Source: CAVRCA01 sp963719345 (GTDB taxonomy: Bacteria > Pseudomonadota > Alphaproteobacteria > Acetobacterales > Acetobacteraceae). From it: a stretch of DNA of 64,000 nucleotides. The stretch lies in NCBI GenBank assembly GCA_963719345.1, contig CAVRCA010000001.1, positions 1,054,001-1,118,000 on the forward strand, read 5' to 3'. Below, one piece after another: positions 55,790 to 64,000 of the stretch. The notes below the pieces were generated by a model. The model did no database searches. It was given only the letters and a program-made list of their open reading frames with translations, and was not told the origin of the DNA. The translations under genes were made by a program, and so were the position numbers. Every line of letters begins with the position of its first letter. Position 1 is the stretch's first letter.

Positions 55790-56598
55790 ATGCTCGACCG
55801 ATTGACCAGCATGCGCGTGTTCGCAAAAGCCGCCGATCTCGGCTCATTCACGGCTACGGGAGCTTCGCTCGGCATCACTTCGCAGATGGTGGGGAAGCAT
55901 GTGTCCTCGCTCGAGGCGAAGCTCGGGACGCCTTTACTCCAGCGCACAACCCGCAAACAGAGCCTGACGGAAACGGGGGCGCAGTTTTACGAGCGTTGCC
56001 GCGTGATCCTCGCGGAAACCGACGCAGCATACGCCCTCGCCGAGAACGCTGCCGCCCAGCCGCGCGGACGATTACGAGTGAGCGCACCAGTTGGGTTCGG
56101 CTCTTCCGACTGGCCCCCGTTATAAATGACCTGCTCGATCGTTATCCGGACTTGGAAGTCGAGCTAAATCTAACCGATCGGTATGTCGACATAGTCGACG
56201 AGGGTTATGACGCGGTGCTCCGGCTTGGTCCAATCGACGACACCAGCCTGACTGTACGAAAGCTCTCAGTCACGACCAGGTCGCTTGCGCTTCTCCCGCC
56301 TATCTTGCCCGGCGTGGGACCCCTCGCACCCCGGCGGAGCTAATCGATCATGCATGTCTGGGCTTCATCAACTGGTCTGGTCTGCCGTATGCCGATTGGC
56401 GCTTCGGCCGCGATGGCAAGGTGTTTCCGGTGCAGGTTCGCAGCCGTTTCCAGGTGAATGACGGCCGCACGCTGGTCACGGCCTCAATCAATGGCCATGG
56501 TATCATACTACAACCCGAGGCGGTGGTGGCTGGACGCCCTTCACCGGGGTGAGCTTGTCCCGGTGCTTACTGACTGCGTCGCGCCATCTAAAACCTGA
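55790..56598 (+). pseudogene. LysR family regulator, frameshifted
   Basis: MLDRLTSMRVFAKAADLGSF, ITSQMVGKHVSSLEAKLGTP, LLQRTTRKQSLTETG form the winged helix. The effector domain follows in other frames: RLAPVINDLLDRYPDLEVEL, DIVDEGYDAVLRLGPIDDTS, FINWSGLPYADWRFGRDGKV, FQVNDGRTLVTASINGHGII. Breaks lie near 56110, 56315 and 56525. About 270 residues to the TGA at 56596. Divergent from the cupin/Gfo/pao operon, its likely target. Confidence 0.7.
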
Positions 56599-56718
56599 TC
56601 TGTCTTCGCATCACTAGCTGCAACCTGCGAAGCAAGCTTTGTCACTCACCTGTCGTGCGCCTTCTCTCAACCAGATCGCCAGTGAGCGACAGCAGAGATT
56701 GTGCAATCGTTAGCCAAA

Positions 56719-56798
56719 GTTTGGGTGGTCAGGTCGGACCGACGCTTGTTGAACCGGATCGCGGAACAAGACGCGTCTACCAACTCCACCACGCCCGC
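56719..56798 (-). tRNA. Decayed tRNA-Leu, probable second att site
   Basis: Minus strand: GCGGGCG (5' acceptor), then TGGTGGAGTTGGTAGACGCG, a clear Leu-type D-arm; then ATCCGGTTC and GTCGGTCCGACC resembling a T-arm, and CACCC near the end. The anticodon arm does not form a normal 5-bp stem and 7-base loop, the acceptor strands mismatch at three positions and no CCA follows. It is full length but no longer functional. It matches the 55-base tRNA fragment at 43338 in its 3' half, in the same orientation. Confidence 0.6.
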
Positions 56799-56892
56799 AG
56801 AGATTTCCAGGAGCGTAAGATACCCGCACACGGATGGCGGCGCTCCTAAGTGGCTCTTGAAATCAAACGGCACAAAACACCTGTCGATCGGG

Positions 56893-57484
56893 CTACCTAC
56901 ACGACCCTGAGAGGAGCTGCTTATCTCCGCCGATTGCCTCGCGAGTCCGTATCGCACCTACGAGAATATCGAAGAGCCGGCCAACGCACGGCGCGAACGA
57001 CGGCTGGTCACCTACCCAGCCGAGCGCACCAATGAGGGCGAAGAGATCGACCCCGTCGAGATCGGCTCGCGCCATCCCTTCGGCTTGGGCGCGGGTAAGC
57101 AGGCCGGCGGCAGCCAGACCGGACGGCGGTGCAGGAGACGTGAAGAGCGGAGTCAGGGTCGGCTATCGCGGCAGCCATCAGGTCCACGACGCCGCGGTAA
57201 TGCGCACAAACGCGACAGCATCCCGAAGCCATGTAAGCAGCGCATCCCCGGGTGGGGTTGCGACCTGCAACTCGGCTGCTTGTCGCGTCAGAGCGCCGAG
57301 GCTCTCGTTGAGCAGAGCTTCTAGCAGCGCCTCCCTGGTCGGAAAATGGCGAAGCAACGTGGCGAGGCCCACGCCCGCCTTGCCGGCGATGTCCCGCAAA
57401 GACGTGTCCGCACCGTGCTGCGCCAACTGCCTCACGCACAGACGCTGAGCAGCCATCGTCGTTCTTCCTGGCGTCGGCTCTCAT
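56893..57484 (-). pseudogene. TetR family regulator, frameshifted
   Basis: About 190 residues over three frames: MRADARKNDD at 57484, then QLAQHGADTSLRDIAGKAGV, GLATLLRHFPTREALLEALL (HTH), then VVDLMAAAIADPDSALHVSC, GVDLFALIGALGWVGDQPSF, RLFDILVGAIRT. Breaks lie near 57450, 57215 and 57075. Divergent from the SDR gene at 57672, with an inverted and direct repeat between them. Confidence 0.7.
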
Positions 57485-57506
57485 CGGCTTGCCTTGCCAA
57501 TCGGAT

Positions 57507-57535
57507 CACTGGTCCACATAACCGGACCACTGGTC
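57507..57535. promoter_or_regulatory. Probable TetR operator
   Basis: TGGTCC (57510-57515) and GGACCA (57524-57529) form an inverted repeat with an 8-base spacer. CACTGGTC also occurs twice as a direct repeat (57507-57514 and 57528-57535), 21 bases (two turns) apart. The site lies between the divergent TetR and SDR genes, 23 bases from the TetR start. Confidence 0.5.
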
Positions 57536-57671
57536 GAATAGCACGATGCGCCAGTCACGGTGAAGAGACCGGCTCTCCAGAGCGGGCCGCTTCACGGCCG
57601 ATCGCACGTGCCCCGCGCCAGGAGGCCTTATTCGCACACGGGCGTATGCCGGTGCTCCGTGGAGATCGATC

Positions 57672-58405
57672 ATGGGAAAGCTAGAAGGCAAGGTTGCGGT
57701 GATCACGGGCGGGTCGAGCGGCATGGCGCTCGCGAGCGCCAGCTGTTCGTCGAGGAAGGCGCGTACGTCTTCATCACCGGCCGGAGGCAGGAAGCGCTGG
57801 ACGAGGCCGTGGAGCTCGATCGGCCGCAACGTGACTGGCGTGCAGGGCGACGCGGCCAACCTCGACGACCTGGATCGCCTGTTCGAGACGGTGAAGCGGG
57901 AGAAGGGCAGCATCGACGTGTTATTCGCCAGCGCCGGGATGGGGAAGGCGCAGAAGATCGGCGAGATCACCGAGAGAACTTCGACAAGCTCTTCGGGCTG
58001 AACACGCGCGGCACGCTGTTCACGGTGCAGAAGGCGTTGACGCTGTTCAACGACGGCGGCTCGATCATCATGACCGGCTCGATTGCATCGGTGAAGGGAT
58101 GGCCCGACTACAGCGCGTATGCGGGCAGCAAGGCCGCGCTCCACGCCTTCGCCCGCGCTTGGCTCAACGAGCTGAAGGATCGGCAGATCAGGGTCAACGT
58201 GCTGAGCCCGGGGCAGATCGCCACACCTATCCAGGACCAGATGTTCGACGCGGAGACGAAGCGGAAGTTCGAGTCACTGATCCCGCGCGGCAAGATGGGT
58301 CGCCCCGAAGAGATCGCGTCGGTGGCGCTGTTCCTAGCGTCCGACGATTCCACCTACGTCAACGGAGTGGAACTGGCGGTAGACGGCGGCACGTCGGCCA
58401 TCTGA
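57672..58405 (+). pseudogene. SDR family oxidoreductase, frameshifted
   Basis: About 245 residues across frames: GKLEGKVAVITGGSSGMALA, QLFVEEGAYVFITGRRQEAL, IDVLFASAGMGKAQKIGEIT, FDKLFGLNTRGTLFTVQKAL, IIMTGSIASVKGWPDYSAYA (Ser, Tyr), GSKAALHAFARAWLNEL (Lys), IRVNVLSPGQIATPIQDQ, YVNGVELAVDGG. Breaks lie near 57740, 57835 and 57980. ATG at 57672 preceded by GTGGAGA. Paired with the divergent TetR gene. Confidence 0.75.
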
Positions 58406-58435
58406 CCACCGACGATCGATCCATGGGAGCGATGC

Positions 58436-59086
58436 TCATTCTGGACAACTCAGGATCGCGTCGACAGCCTTGGTGGCGGTCAGCTGCGCGTTGTGATGGC
58501 TGAGACCCAAGCCAACGAGGGTGATCACGATGACTCCGAGCGCCACGGATTTCGCCTCGCGCGCCTCCGTTGCGCCGCGCAGCCGCGCCATCAACAACGC
58601 CGTCTGGCCGACGACGAGCAGGGCGGCGGCCTCGATCGAGGGGACGACGATTGATCCGTCGCCCAGGGCTGCACTCAGATCGCGGAGCAGCCCCGCGTTC
58701 GCCGCTGACCGCAAGAACGCGCCGTCAATACGCGTGAGGGTGAGCAGCTGCGCCTCCTCCGCCGAGGAAACCGCCAGCGAAGCGTAGACCGCCATGCCGC
58801 GCGCGATTCGAACGACGGGGCTTGCAACATTTTCGTTTACCGAGCGCACCTCGGCCTCCTCGCGCTCGCGGATGGCGCCATACACCTCGTCCGCGATGGC
58901 GTCCTTGTCAGGGAAGTGATTGTAGAACGACCCCTTCGCCACGTTGGCCACCGCAGTCAGCTCGTCGATCGTGAACGCCGCGCCCGACGCTTTCGCCATC
59001 AGGCTCCGCGCCGCGGCCAGCAGCGACTCACGCGTCGAGGTCCGCCTCAGGCGTGCACCCGGACGAATACCTGACGTTCCTGGCAC
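58436..59086 (-). CDS. TetR family transcriptional regulator
   Basis: 216 residues from a GTG at 59086 (VPGTSGIRPGARLRR). HTH: SLLAAARSLMAKASGAAFTI, DELTAVANVAKGSFYNHFPD, KDAIADEVYGAI. The C-terminal ligand-binding domain is open to the stop. A longer reading to 59161 is possible but adds residues unlike the family. Intact. It lies between the broken SDR gene and the epimerase gene, divergent from the latter. Confidence 0.75.
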   Translation of the reverse strand: MPGTSGIRPGARLRRTSTRESLLAAARSLMAKASGAAFTIDELTAVANVAKGSFYNHFPDKDAIADEVYGAIREREEAEVRSVNENVASPVVRIARGMAVYASLAVSSAEEAQLLTLTRIDGAFLRSAANAGLLRDLSAALGDGSIVVPSIEAAALLVVGQTALLMARLRGATEAREAKSVALGVIVITLVGLGLSHHNAQLTATKAVDAILSCPE

Positions 59087-59355
59087 CGGCCCACGCTTCG
59101 TTCGATGACCCCCCAATACGGCTCTCCCAGACGCTGATCTTGCTGCGGCATCGCGGTGCACGACGCAACGGGCTTGCCGGCGCGTGTCTTGCCTTATATG
59201 TACGTTTTAGTCAGATTGGGTCGTTCCGGTCCCTTCATTGCCGGCGAACAAACCCTTCTTCGTTACGTCAGTTGGTCGGCAGGCTCAGACCGAGGTCGCT
59301 ATGTCAACTCCAGCTACTGCCGCGACCTGGAAGGCGTCCACGGTCAGGGAGACAG

Positions 59356-60390
59356 ATGATGGAACACGAAGGGTGCGTGCTGGTGACTGGCGGGTCCGGC
59401 TTCATCGCCGGCTATTGCATCGCGCAGGCGCTGAACGAGGGATGGCGCGTGCGCACAACCATGCGCGACCTCGCGCGCGAAGCGGGATTGCGCAACGACG
59501 TCGCCAAGCTGGCACCGGCGGGCGATCGATTGGACGTAGTCCAGGCCGATCTCGGCGACGATCGGGGGTGGCAGGACGCGGCGAGCGGGTGCGCCTACGT
59601 ACTCCACATCGCATCGCCGTTCCCGAGCATCGCGCCCATTGATGATGACGAGCTGGTGCGCCCGGCGCGCGACGGCGCGCTCCGCGTCCTCGCGGCCGCA
59701 CGCGATGCCGGGTTGAAACAAGTCGTGATGACGTCATCGACCGCCGCCATCGCCTACGGCAAGGGTGGGCGCGAGGATCCGTTCGACGAGCGCGACTGGT
59801 CGGACGCGACGAACAAGACGGACACGTCGGCCTACGAGCGGTCGAAGACCATCGCCGAGCGCGCGGCGTGGGACTGGGTCGCGCGCGAGGGCCGTGGGCT
59901 CGAGCTCGTCACCATCTGCCCAGGTGCGGTGCTCGGGCCGGTCCTCGGCGCAGGTCGTTCTGCCTCGATCGAAATCGTATGGCGGCTACTCGACGGATCG
60001 TTGCCCGGCGTGGCGAGGTTCGGCTGGCCGCTGGTCGACGTCCGCGACGTCGCCGACCTGCACTTCAAGGCGATGACCTCGCCCGAGGCGGCAGGGCAGC
60101 GCTACATTGCCGCGAACGGCTTTGTTTGGATGGGCGACGTCGCCGAAATGCTGCGCGAGCACGTCCCCCACCTTGCCGACCGGGTTCCCCGGCGCGCGCT
60201 GCCCAGCTTGGTTGTCCGGCTGTCCGCACTCTTCGACCCCGCCCTACGTGGCCGACGCTACGAGCTGGACAAGCATCGGCCGGTCTCGGCGGCGAAGGCG
60301 CGCCGTGACCTGGGCTGGTCGCCGCGCCCGAACGCCGAGACGATCGCGGCGACGGCGGAGAGTCTCGCCGCGACGGGCCCGGCCCCCTGA
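59356..60390 (+). CDS. NAD-dependent epimerase/dihydroflavonol-4-reductase-like protein
   Basis: 344 residues, intact. CVLVTGGSGFIAGYCIAQAL (NADP fold), DLGDDRGWQDAASGCAYVLH, VVMTSSTAAIAYGKGGREDP (Ser), DTSAYERSKTIAERAAWDWV (Tyr-x3-Lys), TICPGAVLGPVL. This is the extended-SDR subgroup related to dihydroflavonol reductases; carbonyl reduction likely. Start at one of two adjacent ATGs after AGGGAGAC. Divergent from the TetR gene with a 269-base gap. Confidence 0.8.
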   Translation: MMEHEGCVLVTGGSGFIAGYCIAQALNEGWRVRTTMRDLAREAGLRNDVAKLAPAGDRLDVVQADLGDDRGWQDAASGCAYVLHIASPFPSIAPIDDDELVRPARDGALRVLAAARDAGLKQVVMTSSTAAIAYGKGGREDPFDERDWSDATNKTDTSAYERSKTIAERAAWDWVAREGRGLELVTICPGAVLGPVLGAGRSASIEIVWRLLDGSLPGVARFGWPLVDVRDVADLHFKAMTSPEAAGQRYIAANGFVWMGDVAEMLREHVPHLADRVPRRALPSLVVRLSALFDPALRGRRYELDKHRPVSAAKARRDLGWSPRPNAETIAATAESLAATGPAP

Positions 60391-60526
60391 GTGCAGCTCG
60401 CCCAGCCCTTCGGCGGGATCGAACGATCTGGCTATGGCCGCGAGGCTGTCCGAGAGCCGACCGTCAGCTTGCGGTATACCGATCGAAGTAGCGGAAGAAC
60501 GTGCCGCAACGCCGGTTTTGCATCGC

Positions 60527-61423
60527 TTACTTAGGCTTCGTAGCCGCGATCGCCGCGACAGGAGCGGAAAGGCCTGTCCTTGACGCCGCCGCAAGCATCG
60601 CATCCACAAGCGCGTCGCATTCGGCGCTCCCGGTTGCGAGCAGCTCGCGAAACGACCGGACGCGCGACATCGCCCAGAGCATCGCGCCCAGAGCCGCCGC
60701 CGGGCTGCGGCGGATGATCCGCTTCAACCCCGGATGCAGCGGATAACCGAGTGCCTCGATTAGGCGGAACGCCGCGTGGACGCCGCGCGCGAGAACGAAT
60801 GCCTGGCGCCAGGACGCGCCCCCGCCACGCCGCATGCCCGCGATCGACACAGCCTCGAACGCGACGCATAGCGGCGCATGGCTGCGCAGCCATGCCGGCA
60901 TACCCGACTCCAGCACCGCAGGCAGTCCGGCGGTGGCGAACAGGTCGACCCAGCGCTGCCCATTTAGCAGCGTCTTCTGCCCGCCCGTCCCAATGCTCGC
61001 CTTCAGCCTACCGTCGCCGTCGAGCTTTGCCTGCACGAACGGCATACCCAGCGCGCACCGCTCGGCCCCGATCGCCTCGACCAGCGCCTCGGGTTCGAAG
61101 GTGTTGAACATGAACAGGACGCAGCCCGCGGCACTAGCCTGAAGCGCCGGCATCACCGACCCAACCTGGTGCGCGAGGAGTGTCACGATCAGCAGGTCAA
61201 AGGGGACCTTGGGGTCGAGTTCATCGGAGACCCGGACCGCGGTGCGCGAGCCATCGACCTCGATAATCCCGTCATCGCGGCGAAGTTGGAGCAGCCGCGT
61301 CGAGCCGGTCCGCGCGATAACCGTAACCTGGTGGCCGGCGCGCGCCAGCCGCAAGGCGAACGCGCTGCCGATGTTGCCGCAACCCAGCACGGCGATCGCG
61401 AGAGGTGTGGCGGCTAGGGTCAT
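60527..61423 (-). CDS. Ketopantoate reductase PanE/ApbA family protein
   Basis: 298 residues, intact. LAIAVLGCGNIGSAFALRLA (NADP fold), QVTVIARTGSTRLLQLRRDD, LIVTLLAHQVGSVMPALQAS, CVLFMFNTFEPEALVEAIGA, then the helical C-terminal domain. It lacks the standard K-x3-N-x5-N pattern of true PanE in an obvious form, so a different 2-keto-acid or ketone substrate is likely. Coupled to the upstream TetR gene by an ATGA overlap at 61420-61423. Confidence 0.7.
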   Translation of the reverse strand: MTLAATPLAIAVLGCGNIGSAFALRLARAGHQVTVIARTGSTRLLQLRRDDGIIEVDGSRTAVRVSDELDPKVPFDLLIVTLLAHQVGSVMPALQASAAGCVLFMFNTFEPEALVEAIGAERCALGMPFVQAKLDGDGRLKASIGTGGQKTLLNGQRWVDLFATAGLPAVLESGMPAWLRSHAPLCVAFEAVSIAGMRRGGGASWRQAFVLARGVHAAFRLIEALGYPLHPGLKRIIRRSPAAALGAMLWAMSRVRSFRELLATGSAECDALVDAMLAAASRTGLSAPVAAIAATKPK

Positions 61424-62106
61424 GTGATCTCCAAACGATGGGGCTTTGCGGCTCTTGACGAGGCTTCCGCCAGTGTCGGCGCGTAGACGGCCATCATCAG
61501 CTGCGCCACGCTCGCCGCCTCGGCATCGATCGCCTCGTCGTCGGGGACAGCCAGCCCGGTCAGGACCTGCATCGGCAACCGGTCGAGTAGCGCCATATAG
61601 GCAGCCGCGAACGCGTCCGGGTCGCCCGCGCGGAGGTCGCCGGCTCGCATCCGGTCCGCGACGTAACGCCGAACCTTCTCCTGCCCTCGCCCCGGCCCGG
61701 TCTCCTGCCACGCGTGGCCCAGCGCCGGGAAGCGCTCGGCCTCCGCAATCACCACGCGCCTGAGCGCGACGAGCCGCGGTGACGCCATAACCTTCACCAC
61801 CGCCACGCCGAACAGCCGCAGCGCCTGGTCGGGCGGGCGGGACCAGAGCGCCTCGGGGTCGGGCACCAGGTCCACCATGCCGCACTCGGCTTCCATCACG
61901 GTGCTGAACAGCGCGGGCTTGGCCCGGAAGTGGCGGTAGAGGGTCATCAGGCCGATCCGGGCCTCGGCGGCGACGCCCTCCATGGTCGTGCGCTCAAACC
62001 CGAGCCGCAGGAACAGGTCTCGCGCCGACGCGACGATGGCGGCACGGGTACGCGCCAGCACCTTGGCCTTCGGATGGTCGTCCGTCCAGGCAAGCACATC
62101 GGTCAT
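61420..62106 (-). CDS. TetR family transcriptional regulator
   Basis: 228 residues, intact. RAAIVASARDLFLRLGFERT, TMEGVAAEARIGLMTLYRHF, RAKPALFSTVMEAE form the HTH domain, followed by a TetR_C_7-type (AefR-like) ligand domain. It is divergent from the double-cupin gene at 62188 and shares an operator region with it; the PanE-like gene is downstream in the same operon. Confidence 0.85.
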   Translation of the reverse strand: MTDVLAWTDDHPKAKVLARTRAAIVASARDLFLRLGFERTTMEGVAAEARIGLMTLYRHFRAKPALFSTVMEAECGMVDLVPDPEALWSRPPDQALRLFGVAVVKVMASPRLVALRRVVIAEAERFPALGHAWQETGPGRGQEKVRRYVADRMRAGDLRAGDPDAFAAAYMALLDRLPMQVLTGLAVPDDEAIDAEAASVAQLMMAVYAPTLAEASSRAAKPHRLEIT

Positions 62107-62115
62107 ACGAGAGGG

Positions 62116-62168
62116 TAGGCTATCATTAGCATTGTCGTCCCCAGAACTGTGCGATAGGATAGCCTATC
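62116..62168. promoter_or_regulatory. TetR operator repeats between TetR and cupin genes
   Basis: TAGGCTATC (62116-62124) and its exact inverse GATAGCCTA (62158-62166) flank the intergenic region 34 bases apart. The right arm also forms a local palindrome GATAGG (62153-62158) / CCTATC (62163-62168). Both lie in the 81-base gap between divergent starts (62106 and 62188), fitting a repressor site controlling both genes. Confidence 0.6.
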
Positions 62169-62187
62169 ACATCGTGCAGGAGTCGTC

Positions 62188-63192
62188 ATGCCCTCGAAGC
62201 AAACCGCGCGTGCCTATGTAACCCATGCCGACAACGCGCCCGGCTACTGGATGATCGGCGTCCTGTGGCGCGTGCTCGCGACGGGTATCCAGACTGGCGG
62301 CGCAATGTGCCTGCTCGACCAGGTCTGCTGGAAGGGCTCGGGGCCGCCCAGGCACGCCCATCCCCAAGAAGAAGCGCTGTACGTCGCCAGGGGCTCCGTC
62401 AGCTTCAGCGCGGGCGGCACCGACCTGGTCGCCGGACCGGGATCGCTGGTGACGGTGCCTCGGTTCACCGAGCACTCGTTCGTGGTCGACGACGACGCAG
62501 TGCTCATCAACTTCTACTTTCCTGCCGGGTTCGAGATGTGGCTGATGGGCTCGGCTGTCCCTGCGCAGCGTGACGAGCTGCCGCCCGCCGACACGCCGTT
62601 CCCACCGATGGCGCTGACCACGACGCTGTCGGACGATTATGGCGGCCTGCCGCTTACGAAGGAGCGGTCCACCTCCGCGAACCCGGACGCTCCCGTCGCG
62701 CCGGCTGTCAGCGCCCGCCGGACCGCCGAGGCGATCTGGCTCGATTGCGGCTGCTGGAGCGTCCTCGCCGACGCGGCGTCGACCGGCGGCAGTTACAGCG
62801 TGTTCGAGGTGGAGCATCCGTCCGGGCTGATCGGCGAGCCGCACGTCAACGACGGCGCTGACGTCGCGACCTACGTCCTCGACGGGGAGCTCGAGGTTCT
62901 GCTCGACGACCGGGCGGAGCGGCTGCGCGCGGGCTCGTTCGCGTTCGCGCCGCGCGGCACCGTGCAGGCGACCCGCGTGACCAGCGACACCGCCCGGTTC
63001 CTAGCGATCCACACCGCACCTGGGTTCGAGCGCCTGCTCCGTGCGTTGGGGACACGCGCGCCGGCCGCGGTGCTGCCCGCGCCCGATCAGCCTCGGGACG
63101 AGCGGACGCCGGAGCGGATGGCTAACTTGAACGCCGAAGTAGGCCGTCGGGCCATCAGCATTCCCGCCGCGTTCCTCGCCACAAAGTCGTAA
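62188..63192 (+). CDS. Double-cupin protein (quercetin 2,3-dioxygenase-like)
   Basis: 334 residues, intact. Cupin one: GSGPPRHAHPQEEALYVARG with His, His, Glu, and VTVPRFTEHSFVVDDDAVLI with the last His. Cupin two: GEPHVNDGADVATYVLDGEL, ERLRAGSFAFAPRGTVQATR, where the metal His residues are mostly replaced, so only the first site seems metal-binding. The arrangement resembles quercetin dioxygenase-like proteins. Just 25 bases before the next gene, probably co-transcribed. Confidence 0.75.
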   Translation: MPSKQTARAYVTHADNAPGYWMIGVLWRVLATGIQTGGAMCLLDQVCWKGSGPPRHAHPQEEALYVARGSVSFSAGGTDLVAGPGSLVTVPRFTEHSFVVDDDAVLINFYFPAGFEMWLMGSAVPAQRDELPPADTPFPPMALTTTLSDDYGGLPLTKERSTSANPDAPVAPAVSARRTAEAIWLDCGCWSVLADAASTGGSYSVFEVEHPSGLIGEPHVNDGADVATYVLDGELEVLLDDRAERLRAGSFAFAPRGTVQATRVTSDTARFLAIHTAPGFERLLRALGTRAPAAVLPAPDQPRDERTPERMANLNAEVGRRAISIPAAFLATKS

Positions 63193-63217
63193 TCATCGAT
63201 CAAGGGAGGGGCATTCA

Positions 63218-64000
63218 ATGGGCAATCGCCGACTAGAGATCGCCTTCGCCGACTACGACCGCACGAGCGCGCTGACGAGCGGCGCGGTGACGATCGACGG
63301 GGTGGACACCAGCTTCCACACGGCACGGATCGTCACGGAGATCTTCGACGGCATGATCCGCCGCCGCGCCTACGACGTGGCCGAGCTGGGCTGGACCTAT
63401 TACCTCCGGACCTTCGCCGACGGTGCATCCCCGTTCGTCGCCATCCCGGTGTTCCCCAACCGGGCGTTCCGCCACGGTGCCATCTACGTCAACAAGGCAA
63501 GTGGCATCACGCGACCCGAGGACCTCGTCGGCAAGCGTATAGGCGAGCTCGCCCTCTACGGACACGACGCCGGGGTTATGCCCAAGGGCATCCTTGCCGA
63601 CGAACACGGGTTCAGGCCAGAGCAAAACCGATGGATCGTGGGCGGCATCGACTTCCCGATGGACCCGGTCGACTTCGTCGCCCATCCCGTGCCCGCCGGG
63701 ATTGAGGTGGAGTGGGCCGACAAGGACGTTGAGCTGGGCGAGATGCTCGACTGCGGCGAGATCGACGCGCTCATCTCCGCCGACATCCCCCGCTGCGTGC
63801 TGGAGGGCTCGCCGCGGGTGGGCCACCTGTTCCAGGACTATCCCGCGGCCGAGCGCGACTATTTCCGCCGCACCGGCATCTTTCCGATCATGCACACGGT
63901 GGTGGTCACGCGCGAGCTGGCAGAACGAGAACCCGAGGTGGTCAAGGCGGTCTATCGCGGCTTCTGCGAGGCCAAGCAGCAGGCCGCAGAGCGCTACGCA
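63218..64000 (+). CDS. 4,5-dihydroxyphthalate decarboxylase-like protein, cut by window end
   Basis: 261 residues visible, no stop before the edge. LEIAFADYDRTSALTSGAVT, IDGVDTSFHTARIVTEIFDG, MIRRRAYDVAELGWTYYLRT, GKRIGELALYGHDAGVMPKG, IDALISADIPRCVLEGSPRV. This is the periplasmic-binding-fold family that includes 4,5-dihydroxyphthalate decarboxylase of aromatic degradation; the family also holds uncharacterised members, so the substrate is not certain. No signal peptide, which fits the enzyme rather than a binding protein. ATG at 63218 follows GGGAGGGG. Confidence 0.75.
   Translation, partial: MGNRRLEIAFADYDRTSALTSGAVTIDGVDTSFHTARIVTEIFDGMIRRRAYDVAELGWTYYLRTFADGASPFVAIPVFPNRAFRHGAIYVNKASGITRPEDLVGKRIGELALYGHDAGVMPKGILADEHGFRPEQNRWIVGGIDFPMDPVDFVAHPVPAGIEVEWADKDVELGEMLDCGEIDALISADIPRCVLEGSPRVGHLFQDYPAAERDYFRRTGIFPIMHTVVVTRELAEREPEVVKAVYRGFCEAKQQAAERYA

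Noticed and set aside
1..64000. CRISPR array
   Set aside because: No set of regularly spaced 24-40 base repeats was found.

Overview
The window is GC-rich, densely coding DNA from a proteobacterium. It is most likely an alphaproteobacterium close to the Sphingomonadales, judging by the gluconate-2-dehydrogenase subunit 3/TPP-enzyme block, the many LysR/SDR/cupin/NTF2 catabolic modules, and the trbG-trbI-DUF2274 conjugation genes. This placement is inference from gene content; no rRNA gene is present to test it.

Layout. 1-9.5 kb: remnants of a sugar/energy block (gluconate-2-dehydrogenase subunit 3 start, a repeat-built membrane protein, a frameshifted TPP enzyme, a glycogen-debranching enzyme, DUF2254, and MscS and GH15 remnants). 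9.5-20.8 kb: the best-preserved part, one continuous plus-strand respiratory operon. It encodes alternative complex III (actABCDEF), a 184-aa membrane protein of unknown role, and a caa3-type cytochrome oxidase (coxBACD) whose subunit I carries the YSHPAV motif of A2-type enzymes. Complex III would oxidise quinol and pass electrons through ActE and the CoxB cytochrome c domain to the heme-copper centre. 20.8-25.8 kb: SDR, SMP-30 lactonase, a shortened MFS carrier, a chimeric fragment and an intact GMC oxidoreductase.

25.8-43.2 kb: three LysR-linked catabolic modules (esterase, GST, cupin, hydrolase, OYE, SDR, NmrA; MmgE/PrpD, SMP-30-like, carboxymuconolactone decarboxylase; ABM, NTF2, nitroreductase, SDR, F420-type reductase, lipocalin-like). 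Most genes here carry one to five frameshifts or have lost whole segments. An IS3-family element interrupts one LysR gene and a second transposase gene (IS1380 type) lies at 36.5-38.0 kb.

43.3-56.8 kb: a probable integrated element. A 3' tRNA-Leu fragment lies at the left, followed by a tyrosine integrase, a small HTH protein, an ATPase fragment, trbG/trbI/DUF2274 remnants, and cargo for an aldehyde-oxidising molybdenum hydroxylase (pao-like) with hydrolase, cupins, Gfo/Idh/MocA oxidoreductase and LysR. A decayed full-length tRNA-Leu sequence closes it on the right. 56.9-64 kb: TetR-linked modules with clear inverted-repeat operators, mostly intact, ending in a 4,5-dihydroxyphthalate-decarboxylase-like gene cut by the window edge.

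The overall theme is a contrast between intact units (respiratory operon, GMC, 59-64 kb) and zones of frameshifts, internal deletions and gene-gene chimeras. Whether this is real genome decay or an assembly/consensus artefact cannot be settled from the sequence alone.
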